Assembly: GCA_973895155.1 (NCBI GenBank)
Contig: OZ316898.1
Span: 18,166,001-18,230,000 of the forward strand
Direction of reading: 5' to 3'
From: Marsupella aquatica
Taxonomy: Eukaryota; Marchantiophyta
Length of the DNA stretch: 64,000 nucleotides
Part shown: piece by piece, positions 48,942-59,270 of the stretch
Position numbering within the stretch: position 1 is the first letter of the stretch
How the letters are laid out: every line of letters starts with the position of its first letter
Notes under the pieces: model-generated
The model's database searches: none
What the model was told of the DNA's origin: nothing
Seen by the model: the letters and a program-made list of their open reading frames with translations, nothing else
Made by a program: the position numbers and the translations under genes

Positions 48942-50255
48942 TTTTAGTTTTGAGCTATTTTGTCTTTTCTCCTCTCTTCTTCTTTTGCCTCTTTTTCAAT
49001 TTTTGGCATTTGTCCTCAGTCTTGGACCTCTTTTGCTCTCCCTTCCTTGCACTTTGCTTATTTCTTTATGTATAAATTATGGTTGCTTATTTCCTTTCCG
49101 TACAACGTCCTGAAAAGTTAGGTCATGTGTTAGCTATGAAATCTGACATCTAGTGCCTCCAGCTAAGGAACTAAGTATGGTGGTCATGGTCCATGTTGTC
49201 AGCGTTCAGATGGACAAATATTATGGGGGAGGTGAGCTGTTCCCATTGCTGGACTTGGACCTTCCCTTTGTTGCGTTTTGGTACGTCCAGTCTGGTTTTA
49301 CTGCTCGTAGCCGTATCACAAATGATGGTGTAGATTTTCCAAGCTTTAATAATTTGTAAATCTCACATTGATGCAAATTACTGGTTACAATACATTTTTG
49401 TAAAATTTTAATGTAAGAAAATGGCTGATCAGGGTCTCAAAAGACAGAATGAGTACTAAGTAATCTAAACTGGGAGCATCATTTAAAAGAAATTCCAAGT
49501 CCACAAATTCTTAATCTTCTATAATTGGCAAACACTACAATAGAGCTTCAAGCTATAGCTTCTTAATAAAGCACATGGATTTCATAACTTGTGGAAGTAA
49601 ATACAGTCCTTATCGACAAGCCAGTAAGGACATAGGTATCCTTGAGATCCTCAAGAAAAGCCCAATAATATAGCAGCGAAATAATCAGATTCAATCATTC
49701 ATACAAAAATCCTCAACACAAATATTTGGTCTACCAAAGAAAACCAACTTTAAATGTTTTTATTCAAATTACATGCCTTTTTAGTGCTGTAAGATTTCCA
49801 AAATTTTGCAATTGTCGATGGTTGTTGCTGTTGTTGTTGCTTCTCCGAGGCTAAGAAGTTGAATAATCCAATGTTTATTTCAACCTGCAGAAACGACAAG
49901 TTTACTTTACTCATGCGATTACATCCATAGGAGGCTTAAGAACCACTTTGTGGAATACTCTGTCATTAGTACCTAGTTATGGAAACTGGGCACCGATAGT
50001 GGACACATGGCAAGCTGTAATACGCATGACTTACCAAATAGTAAAGCCAACAACCTTCATTGAGATCTACATATATCCAAAATTATTGGTGTCAAATATA
50101 TTTCGAGCTTCCACCTGCTTTCCCCAACCTAGCAGGCTACATCCCGCCAAGACCAATTAATTACTGTGGTGGATGGGTAGGGAAGCTCATCAAGCCCTCC
50201 ATGAACCCAGATGCGGAGGTGCCAAACTGGGTTGCTAAACTCCCTGAAGACCCAG
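48942..50255. other. AT-rich intergenic DNA, nothing recognised
   Basis: No exon chain, transposon domain, RNA gene or clear repeat is seen on either strand. A short (GTT)n run lies near 49820-49840. Open frames are brief and without known motifs. Confidence 0.35.
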
Positions 50256-50261
50256 CTGCTT

Positions 50262-50400
50262 AGTGAGCATTGGTGGGAGTGCTCTAATATTGGTGAACAG
50301 TGTTCACATCAGGTGGTCGGCCAGTGGGGGCCGCCCAGGCCCACGCATGAAAGAGAGAGAAAGAGACAGAGAGGGAGAAAGAGGGAAGAAAGAAAGAAAA
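50262..50400 (+). repeat. Repeat R2 copy 1 with palindrome and GA tract
   Basis: Begins GGTGGGAGTGCTCTAA and carries the palindrome GAACAGTGTTC. It ends in a GA-rich run (GAGAGAGAAAGAGACAGAGA...) at about 50350-50400. A second, diverged copy with the same order of parts lies at 50822-50985 in the same orientation. It looks like a non-coding interspersed repeat; no TSD could be assigned. Confidence 0.55.
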
Positions 50401-50821
50401 AAGCTGCCACTGGAGCTCCTCCCCCCCCAAAAGAGTTACCAGTTCCCCAAGACCACAATCAAATGCTACTTTTCAGAGTTACTGTATGGAGTGAAACCTC
50501 TAGAAGCTAACTCTAAGATAAGCAAAAATGCGTACTAGAAAACAGAGCAACAATGAACGGGAAACAATAAGAAATTTATTTTTGTAAGACTTTTGTTTGC
50601 CTCATCTCTATTTAAGTTCATGGAACAAGTAATCAGGCCAGAGGGGAGGAAACCCCAGCCAGCCACCCCTAGTCCCAGAATTTCAAAATTCTATCAAAAA
50701 AGAGTGTAGAGAGTTGAGCTTTGCTAGTCCATTGCCTAGCCCATTGCCTATTCGGGGGCCATGGGTTACTCTATACATGAACTAAACTCCCCAATGGCGG
50801 GACTGGTTAATTGGTCAGCAC

Positions 50822-50947
50822 CGGTGGGAGTGCTCTAAGAGCGGCGAACAGTGTACACAGAGTGTCACCAACGGCCAATAGGGGACCCGCCCATCCGCCA
50901 ATGGGGGACCCGCCCATCCGCCAATGGGAGACCCGCCCTATGGGCAC

Positions 50948-50985
<38 letters not shown>
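50822..50985 (+). repeat. Repeat R2 copy 2, with 22-bp triplication and (GA)n
   Basis: Same starting text as copy 1 (GGTGGGAGTGCTCTAA, then GCGAACAGTGTACAC). It is followed by three near-identical tandem units of about 22-23 bp (CCAATGGGGGACCCGCCCAT type, 50874-50942) and a perfect (GA)n microsatellite at about 50951-50982. The triplication is absent from copy 1. Confidence 0.65.
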
Positions 50986-50986
<1 letters not shown>

Positions 50987-52244
50987 GGAGGCATGGCCAT
51001 ATTACTGTAGTTGGTGGTGGTGTTGTTTTAATGTTGTGGGTATGAATGGGCGTCCTCTCCTCTCCTCTTCTTCCTTCACTCCTTTCTCGGCTATGAACAA
51101 ACTCTCCTCCTCCTCTTCCTCTTCACCTCACCCTCTTTCTTCCCTTTGGTGCTTCGTCATCGCCATCGCTGCTCTGTCCACAGTCCCAACCAGATCGATC
51201 GGCCTGTCACTACTCTGTCGTCATTGTTCTGTCATCGAAGCAAGCCGGAAGACGAAGACGACGAGCGCCTGCTTTCGTGCGATCGTTTAGGTCTCGTTTG
51301 TTGTGGTGCATGTTTCTTCCTCAAGGTCATCCGGCAGTCCGAGCTCGATCGCCCAATCTCTCAATCACTCAATCGCTCAATCGCTTCAGCCAGGAAGAAG
51401 AAAACGCAGCAGCAGAAGAAGAAGACGAAGAAGAAGAAGAGAAGAAGAAGAAGAAGAAGGAGGAAAGAAGAAGAGTACATCTGGGAGGAGCACGCGAATA
51501 GGTCTTGATTGCATCTCTCGTCAGTTGGCAATTGTGTACTTCGTGGGTTTCCAAGGAAGGAAAAAAAAAGGGAAGGAGGGAGTAGTAGCTCGACTCGGCG
51601 GTCGTGGTGTTGACGATTGAGGCTGGGCCTCGCTCGTGTGGCTCGTGCGTGGAGTGCTGACGACGACTCCTATTGCGTGGTAGTGTGAACGTTCCTTGGC
51701 AGCCGCTCGTTGACGTTGATCGTTGCGTCATGATGTTGTTGTTGATGTTGTTGTTCTGTTTAAGGTTTGATGGCTGAATGAATCGTCTGTGTTTTGTACG
51801 GGGCATTGTTGTGGATGTAGAGGTAGGGTCGCGCATTGCTGTGCGGTTGGCTGCAGGACGGAAGGCGAAGGAAACCATAGCTGGGGGCACCAATTGGGTG
51901 TCGTGGGGGTAGACAGGTAACTTTGGGGCTCGATGTGTCCACTGCTCGTGCTTTCCGCGTTGCCATGGCGCGGATTCGTCGCCTGATTGCGTTCGGAGCT
52001 TTGGAATAGTACTCTTTTCGGCGTCGTCGACGGCAGAGTTTGGGAAGATTACGCTCAGTGGCAAGTTCTGATCTCGTCGGTGGTTCGAGTGAGGTAGTCT
52101 TTTCCTTACAGACATATAGGGTTGCGACAGGTAGTGTTCCCTCCGCAGGTGTGTTAAACAGGGAGTTTCCGACGCGTGAGCGTGTTTTGGCAGAGTTTTG
52201 GGAATTACATGAGGTAGGAAGGGAGCAGGAGAAGTGCGGTGACA
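50986..52244 (+). promoter_or_regulatory. Presumed promoter/long leader of NOT4-like gene
   Basis: This 1.26-kb stretch is GC-richer than the preceding DNA and contains a CT-rich block (51050-51130). It also has an imperfect (GAA)n purine tract at about 51398-51470 and a CG-rich segment to the start codon. Long open frames on both strands come from the purine and triplet repeats and carry no domain. The change of composition and position make it the likely promoter and 5' UTR. No TATA element can be assigned. Confidence 0.45.
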
Positions 52245-53054
52245 ATGGAAAGAGCCACAGCAAACACAGCAGACTACAGCTGCCCGATATGTACAGAAGA
52301 GATGGACTACACAGATCGCCATTTCAACCCGTGCCGGTGCGGTTACCAGGTGTGTGTGTGGTGCTGGCATCAAATAATGGAGGTGGCCAAGGCAGACAAT
52401 ATAGAGGGCCGATGTCCGGCGTGCCGCTCGCTTTATGATAAAGAGAAGGTCATCGGCACGTCATTACGCCCGAACAACATGATCGTCGGAATGGCTCCCG
52501 CACCGAACACCAGGCCTAGATTTCATCAAAACTTTAAGGGTAAAGGTACACACAAATGCCGCAAGGATCTGAGTAACGTGCGGGTCGTGCAGCGGAACTT
52601 GGCCTGCGTTATGGGTCTTCCTCTCAGCGTGGCAGATGAAGAGACTCTTGAGAGGCGGAAGTTCTTTGGGCAATACGGACGGATTCTGAAGCTATCAATT
52701 TCTAAGGCCACGTTCAAGTCCACATGGCCGCGTCCAAGTGCTAGTGTGTTCGTCACATTCCGTAAAGTGGAGGACGCGTCGAAGTGCATTGAGGCTGTGG
52801 ATGGCTGCCTTTTCGAAGGGGAGATGTTAAGAGCGTGCTTTGGAACCACCAAATATTGTAATTCTTGGCTAAAGAACATGCCCTGTAATAATCCGGATTG
52901 CCTCTTTCTCCATGATATTGGCTTTCAAGAGGATAGTTTATCAGAAAATGATCCCCTCAAGAAGTGGGGCAGTAACCAGACTAGTGTGGTTCGGCAGCAG
53001 AAGCATGGGCTTCAAGGCAGCGTTTTGGTTGGCCTCCCACCTCCCTTGACTTGA
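52245..53054 (+). CDS. NOT4/CNOT4-like E3 ubiquitin ligase: RING, RRM, CCCH (intronless)
   Basis: A single open frame of 269 aa from ATG 52245 (context GTGACAATGG). The C4C4 RING at residues 13-60 has Cys13, 16, 30, 32, 37, 40, 57 and 60, in the family pattern CPICTEEMDYTDRHFNPCRC / GYQVCVWCWH / CPACR. A linker and RRM follow at about 111-200, with RNP-like VVQRNLACVMGL and ASVFVTF. A CCCH finger at Cys205, Cys214, Cys219 and His223 (CNSWLKNMPCNNPDCLFLH) ends the recognised part. NOT4 is a RING ligase linked to the CCR4-NOT complex and co-translational quality control. Only about 45 residues follow the CCCH finger, so the long disordered C-terminus of many plant NOT4 proteins is missing. The lack of introns, in a window of intron-rich genes, raises the possibility of a retrocopy or a compact paralogue. 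Confidence 0.92.
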   Translation: MERATANTADYSCPICTEEMDYTDRHFNPCRCGYQVCVWCWHQIMEVAKADNIEGRCPACRSLYDKEKVIGTSLRPNNMIVGMAPAPNTRPRFHQNFKGKGTHKCRKDLSNVRVVQRNLACVMGLPLSVADEETLERRKFFGQYGRILKLSISKATFKSTWPRPSASVFVTFRKVEDASKCIEAVDGCLFEGEMLRACFGTTKYCNSWLKNMPCNNPDCLFLHDIGFQEDSLSENDPLKKWGSNQTSVVRQQKHGLQGSVLVGLPPPLT

Positions 53055-56000
53055 TTTCGGCGCATCTCCGATCCAGGAAAAACATCTGCAATGCGAAGTA
53101 TCGGTGTTCCACCTAATTGCTGTATTTGGGCGGCTGATGAACTAGGTAGGGAGATTAAACAGGATCGAAGGGAGGGCGTGAGTGGTGGGCACGGATGGAT
53201 TTTCGCTTTTGGTCTAGCTCTACGACTGATGGTGGGATTCACCGAAGGTGTCAACTCTCTCAACTCTAGGGCACCAGCATAAAACCTTCTCTGGAGGCAG
53301 GTGCGCGGAGATGTACCATTTATCGATTACAGCTCTTCATCACAGGCTCGCAATAGTTTGCGTTATGGGATAGACAAATTCAACGTTGAAAGTTAACCTC
53401 TCGTCAACCAGAGAAAGTAGACGATGAAGGATACGTTATTTTCTTCTTCCATTAGTTTTACGTTGTCGAGGACGATGGCGTTCTTTTCTGTATCAAAGCA
53501 GTCTCTGTGGAGGCTTTTTGAACTTCCGGGGTGAGGAACCTGTAGTATTCTTACTAAGTAGCGAAGAAATGTTTTGGAGAGATTTCAGAGAACCCAATTG
53601 GAGCTACAAGAGATCAAGAAGATTAAGTCTACTTAATGAAGATCCGATTTGGAGTCCCATGCTTTGTATTGCCAGTCCTTTAGGTTGTGGGTTCTCTAAG
53701 AACATAAAAGTTCAGTCCTTTCTTCGCTCCCTGTCTTTCTGCCTCTTTTCTTTCCCCGTGGAATGTAAATTTAATATAATTTTTACATTTCGTGGTCGTC
53801 TCTCGCAAGTGTGCAGTTGCAACATGTTTTCGAACCCCTTGCTCTCTCTACAACTTTTTAATGACGCGTTTGCTTTCTTATTATAAACCTTGCTTCTTTG
53901 GTAGTTGGTCGATTGCTGGTGCTACGTCTTTGCCGCAATATCATAGTAGTTGCAGAGTGATCTTCCCGAAAGAAGGAACATCAATAATTGAAAAATCTGT
54001 TTAGAAATGTCGCTACCTGTTTTGAATTGTCTCGGGGGAAGCTTGTTTGTAGAATCTTCTTTGAAGCTTATGTTACGTTTATTCACTCCTCAAATTCCTT
54101 CCGACTCTTGAATCTGCAAAGCGTTGTTCATGACAGGCATCCCCATGCACTAGCCAGATTCTGAATTGTGGTACCTTTGGCACAGCTGCCCTAGCAATAC
54201 AGGATAGGAATCAAGATTCTATTTTTGCAGTACGATTTTGGAGTTCATATCTCTTCAGATACTTTACAGGGTAATAACACCTCTGCCTCGCAGGAGGATC
54301 AGGGTTCCCTCTCTGCGTAAGTGGTCAAAACGTCTTAGTGCAGATATGCATGTCGTTGTGTGGCCTTTTCCTACTGCAATGAGCCTGAGTTTGAAGATCA
54401 TTACGTCGACAAACATAATTGTTGTGCCATCCTGGATGACGTGCTATCGTCTAGCTCGTGGTTTAGGACCTGTGGGGCTTGGTTTATTGATGATCTAACT
54501 GCTCGGTGCGCTGCTGTTATCTGGATATGCTTGATTATGTCAATTTTACTTATTTTTTGGTTAGGCAGAGGACCTGAAGACGAGAGGAGAAGGAAAATTT
54601 TCTGTTGGGGTACAAAGTGAGAGTAGGAGTTTCTGAACTGAATTGAGTTCTGGTGGTGAGGAGAAAGTGCAGCAGCGGAGGACTTCTTTCGTGTGGGATA
54701 GTGTGGACCTTGGTGCAAGGAAACTTTGGTGGAATTACGCAAGTGCGCTACACGTTTCCAGGAAAGTTTGACACTTATGAAGTCACGGGGTCCTCAATTC
54801 CCTGTCTTTACTTATGTGGTGAACTTTTGTTAACCTGATTTATTTCCATGATGAAGGGATGGGTGTGAATGTTGAAAGGGTATAAAAACATCCCCACTGG
54901 CATCGCGTTCCAATTCTATTAAGTAAGTCCGTAGCACATTTGACAGGTCATGGCTTACCGTTTGTAGTGTCTGTAAATTTACTTCTGAGAGTGTAAAGTA
55001 TGGTTGTGACATTTATCTGCACTTCTACCGGTCCCTGTTATGTGAGATATACTGTACCACCATCGAGTTGACGTCACTGGCTAGATCAATTGAACACAGC
55101 GAGAACCCTTTTCGTTGGTAGAGCGAAACGCTGCAGGGGAACCCGTGAAGAATGCTATTGGATCTTGTCTTTCAGGTGATGCCTTGAAAAACTTAGTAAT
55201 TTGATAACTCGGGGACGGTCGCTTGCAGATCTGGCGGGAAGATCAATGACCGTGGTTTCTCAATGAGAGTGGGTGGGAAGTGGCTACGATTTATATGTTG
55301 ACTTGTTCTTCTAGATACTGTCACTGAGTTAACAGGAGAGGAATGGAAGTCAGGATTGCAAATCTATCTGCCGTTGGGGGATTAGCACCGCAGTTTGAGG
55401 GCTGCTTACATGTCTGTAGATCGTTTAGCTCACTTCTAGAAAATTCGAGTTTTCACACATGTCAGTCAGTCTCATTGTTTATCAGTGAGCACCCAGTGTT
55501 GTGGCGTGGCGTCGACCTCCTAGTGATGTCGGTGGTGACAGAGCCAGTTGTCTAGCTCTCGGTCTGTGGAGCTCATGGGAACCACCATTTCTAGCCCCGT
55601 GATTGAAGTCGTCACTTGAATGATTTTATAAAAAGCAATCATTAGATTTTCCAATTACCTTCCGTTGTTACAGAGCTGAGATCTTTGAATGTGTATGGAA
55701 CTCTAGCTTGATGCTAAGTAACATGTGATTGAATTGCTCTCATAAGATGTAGGCAGAGTGGACGAGGTACAATTTTACGGTGAACCAGAAAGGGGTGCAT
55801 TGTTGTGATATGTAGGGGACTCGGTCAGGATTACGGTGGAAAAGGGAGGTTGTCCAGGAGTCAGGTGGAGGAGTTGGTGTTTTGTTATTGTTCACAGGAG
55901 TGGACAATCTAGGACAGTTTAACGCGCTGTTTCCTATCAGACGTGGATCTTTCCTGAGAATATCCCAACACCAAACGTCTTTCAGCATGGCAGTTAGTAT

Positions 56001-56750
56001 GACACTTCCACGGTAGGTAATAAAGTTTTGAGTTTGAGATGATTGTCTACTGATGGGTGGATTTGTGGATTTTCTTTCGGTTTCAATTACAAAAACGTAT
56101 TTAGTTTGAGTGGACACTCCAAAGCAGGGGTAGTAAATTACCTATGCAGGTCAGTCTGGTGCGCATTGGGAGCAGAGAAGCGCAGGGCTAAGTTTCTTGG
56201 GCCCTTGGCCTGTGAAGCGAAGGGGCAATCAGGAACCGTAGGCCTCTGGAAATACTCGCAACAGATGCAATTTGATGGGGAGTATCGTGCGTTCTGATAC
56301 CGGGTAAGGAGACCTTGTGCACTAATGGACAATTTGCAACGTTTTTTTATTTTCCTCCCTATGCAAACAAACATCCAGTCTTCGTCAATTGTTCGTAAAC
56401 AACTTGCAGCTAAATAATCTTAAAATTAGTCAGATGATTGTAAGTACCACTGACGACAACCACAGGCTGCACATAATTGGAGCCCCATGACTGTGAATGA
56501 CAGTTTGTGGAAGTGTAACAGGGTCGCTTCCGTTCATTTGGACTCTACCAAGAAGTTAGAAGCCTACCATACGCATGCGTTCTCCTAACTGAAACCAATA
56601 TGGGGTCTACACGGGACACACTAAATGATTACCTCAGATGTTTCGTACGCATCCCACTTTTTCAATCCTCAATCCTTTGACATGATGACTGATGTTATTG
56701 GTGGCACACTTCGTCCAGATCTCCAGTTTCGTGAAATGATTGAGCCAGTA
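53055..56750. other. 3' flank of NOT4-like gene and intergenic DNA
   Basis: The first part may be the 3' UTR. No further RING, RRM or exon chain is recognised. A motif-free open frame at 54360-54620 would encode a Cys-containing peptide with one hydrophobic segment (VIWICLIMSILLIFWLG) near its C-terminus; with overlapping open frames on the same strand I do not treat it as a gene. The remainder to 56750 shows nothing recognisable. Confidence 0.35.
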
Positions 56751-56754
56751 GCTC

Positions 56755-56960
56755 TAGAGATTTTACTTTGCATTGGGATAATTTATGACGCCAAGAGGAA
56801 TTATTTATGACGCCAAGAGGAATCGTTAGTCCTGGCCAAAGTCGATGGTTAGCTGAAATTTTTTTATGACCCCAAGAGGAAATGTTAGTCCAGGCAAAGT
56901 CCAGAGTTAGCTCAGAATTTTTATTGACGCCCAGGGGAAATGTTAGCCCGGCAGTGTACG
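56755..56960. repeat. Tandem repeat around TTATGACGCCAAGAGGAA
   Basis: TTATGACGCCAAGAGGAAT occurs twice in direct succession at about 56784 and 56806. Diverged copies follow near 56866 (TTATGACCCCAAGAGGAAAT) and 56923 (TTGACGCCCAGGGGAAAT). Each of the last three copies is followed by GTTAG(T/C)CC(T/A/C)GG. Unit length grows from about 22 to 60-70 bp. It is non-coding. Confidence 0.75.
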
Positions 56961-57104
56961 ATGGTTTTGGATTTGATCATCTTGGCCCAGGTTCAAAAAT
57001 CGAAGTGTTTGTGATAGTGGAGGGTGAGCATCGTTACTCTAGAGCCCTCACAACCTTGGGACGGTTCTGAAAATTCTTGTATGGTTGGCTTGCAATCCTT
57101 GTTC

Positions 57105-57535
57105 AACACCGATGTACACTGAATGCCACATTGACCAGGAGGATTGTCGGAAAACTCATTCATCTTACAACAAGGTCTCGTCAAATGGAAATCTAACAGA
57201 ACAACGACTGATACCATTTCTTCAACTAGCTTTCGAAGCCTTATCAGAAGGAACGAAGGAGTGGACGTTCAATTTGTTGGCGAAGGAATTGGGCTACGAG
57301 GTCCAGGAAACATAAAAGCTGTAACGTGACAATACAAGTGATTTGTGTCTTGCTCAAAACCACCGGGTATGCATGATCAAGCGGTACAGGACAAGGTACA
57401 GAATGGAAACCTGGACCTCATTTATGTCGCTAGAGGTGAACAGATTGCTGACATACTGACCAAAGCAATTGAACGTGAGGAAGATTTCTCGAACTCATGG
57501 ATAACCTTGGAATTGTGTCATTGTCTGATGTGAAG
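57105..57535 (+). pseudogene. Ty1/copia RT-RNase H relic
   Basis: Reading across frames gives RRIVGKLIHLTT (the post-RT block seen as LVGKLIYLT in copia elements). It is followed by GVDVQFVGEGIGLRGPGN, CDNTSDLCLAQNH and HDQAVQDKVQNGNLDLIYVA with GEQIADILTKAI. These match, in order, the RNase H end of copia polyproteins (CDN-SA-LA-NP, H-R-KHI, EQ-ADI-TK). Several stops and frameshifts show decay. It is on the same strand as both copia LTRs, but far from them. Confidence 0.8.
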
Positions 57536-57605
57536 AAGCAATTGAACGTGAGGAAGATTTCTCGAACTCATGGATAACCTTGGAATTGTGTCTGATGTGA
57601 AGAAT
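57465..57605 (+). repeat. 73-bp tandem duplication at the end of the copia relic
   Basis: GCAATTGAACGTGAGGAAGA and the following bases through TTGGAATTGTGT are present at 57465 and again at 57538 with no substitutions seen. The second copy lacks an 8-bp internal stretch (the first reads TGTGTCATTGTCTGATG, the second TGTGTCTGATG). The near-identity implies that the duplication is recent compared with the decayed copia sequence. Confidence 0.85.
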
Positions 57606-57989
57606 GAAGTTAAAAGAGAGTGGACTGTACTTATCAAGGGTTTGCACTGATGAAGTTGTAGTTGACGAAAAATATTCTAGGCCTGTTTTGCACTTACAAA
57701 AGGTGCGAGAAAAGTGCAAACTCACTGTGGAAAAAGCGAACAGGAAGCCTTGTAGTTATCCAGGTTTTCACTTATGGAGTTTGCACTTAGAGGGAGCCGA
57801 CTGTCGACGTTTTCTCCAAGCTCGATCGAAAGCTCGATCATCGATTTCTTCCCTCGCATCAGGAAATCTTCGCACTTCTTCCACGGCACGCCATATTTGC
57901 TCACGCAGAGTTCTAAATCCTCGGACCTCTCAATTGTAAGCAGCGTCGTTGCTCGATGAATGCACGATGAGCTCCTAGGAAAGAACTAG

Positions 57990-58330
57990 CGTGAAGAACT
58001 TCAATTTTCTGATAGATCGTCGCTCGATCTGTCCTGGGATCTATTCAACGGGGCGATCCTTTATTCGTGGGAACTCGAGAAGCCTTACTTGATCAGGATG
58101 TCTCCTATAACTTGTTCACTTGCTCCATACCTGGTATGCTTGGTTCGCTACGACAGAGCATTGGAATCCTTAGGTGTCTTGCCGATAACCTCTCGGGCCC
58201 TATCCCTTCGACTCCTTGAAAGTGGGTAAGTTACAACACCTTAGAATAGTAGGCAACAATTCAGTGCACGCCTTCCGTGAGGGTGACATTTTTCCACCTT
58301 TGACAATTCGTCTATGTGGAATCCCGCTTT
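57990..58330 (+). pseudogene. LRR receptor-kinase ectodomain relic
   Basis: Across frames the plus strand encodes successive plant-type leucine-rich repeats: LDLSWDLFNGAI, then YNLFTCSIPGMLGSLRQ, then LADNLSGPIPSTP, then KVGKLQHLRIVGNN. These fit the 24-residue consensus N-x-F/L-x-G-x-IP-x-x-L-x-x-L of LRR-RLK ectodomains. Stops and at least two frameshifts interrupt it. No signal peptide, transmembrane segment or kinase domain can be joined to it. Flanking text to about 58640 (with TTTSMMFSETQALT) may be a further piece of the same gene, repeated at 62.85 kb. Confidence 0.65.
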
Positions 58331-58511
58331 CCGGGTAATGCTCCATGTTCGAAACGTGGAACTTCACAAAGAGCGAGGACTCAAGTGGAACGACTTTCGA
58401 GGACATTAATGTCTCAATTCCGGTCAATTCCGGCCAGGAGGTTTAGAACGGCATTGGAACGGCATTGGGTTCAGTTCGGTTTCTATGCTGCTAATTCTCA
58501 GCAGGTCCTCT

Positions 58512-59270
58512 CGGCTTGCACTCTTCCGGCTATTCAAATTATTCCGTGTCTACAACTACATCTATGATGTTCTCTGAGACACAAGCCTTGACAACCGAGA
58601 GCCAAGACAGTGGCGTTGTACCAAAGTAGGTTTCTGGAGAACCATGAACCCCAGTTTGATAACAACAGAATGCAGTGTTTCCATTTGGTAACCCAGGCTT
58701 TATGCTATCCAAGTGGCCACCTCATTTACTTATTCTGGTAACGTTCCTTCTTGAGCTAGCAGCAGCTACAGTCGGTGCATTATGGTAAACGATTCTGGAC
58801 ATGTGGTGGCAGTAAATATTTACGATCGGAGTGAAACGAAAACTGCGCGTGCATCGGAAATATGGAGATTCGGAAATGCTGCAGACAGTGAAGGCTTGTC
58901 TTTTTCGACGAAGTATCGAGAAACAGAGAAATGATAGTGTCTTCTCTCCCCGGTTCCTGCAGCCACATTCTTGGTATCCTAGCGTTTCTTGTGATCCAGG
59001 ATGCTCCAACTAAATCACAAGCCACTTGTCTACTTCTGAGGGGCTTTTAGCCAGCCCTGTTGTTGCAGACTTCTCACACAGTCTCTGATTTGAGATTCTA
59101 CGGGGGTGAACTTTATTCCCAACTTTTTCTGTGCCTTCTCGGTGCTAAACGTGTAAGTGGGTTCATCGTGTGGTAGCTCATATCCAGGCCTAGGAACAAC
59201 CAACAAAAACCAACAAACAGTCATTGGAATGATAAAAATACAAATACAAAAGCAATTCAAGGGGAATGGT
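58512..59270. repeat. Segmental duplication, block A (3' flank and last exon of CCR-like gene)
   Basis: This block starts at about TTGCACTCTTCCGGCTATTC and runs through the 3' flank and exon 6 of the CCR-like gene into its last intron. It matches block B (62841-64000) in the same orientation at roughly 90% identity by eye. Direct orientation on both sides of the gene indicates a tandem duplication of the entire locus. Confidence 0.85.

Noticed and set aside
51369-52373. Long minus-strand open frame (334 codons) opposite the NOT4-like leader
   Set aside because: It is the antisense of GAA/CT-rich leader sequence, has poly-Ser runs produced by the triplet repeat and shows no domain; the RING-RRM gene on the plus strand explains the region.
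54360-54620. Small Cys-containing one-TM open frame downstream of the NOT4-like gene
   Set aside because: Single hydrophobic stretch, overlapping open frames in other phases on the same strand, no signal peptide and no homologue recognised; likely chance.
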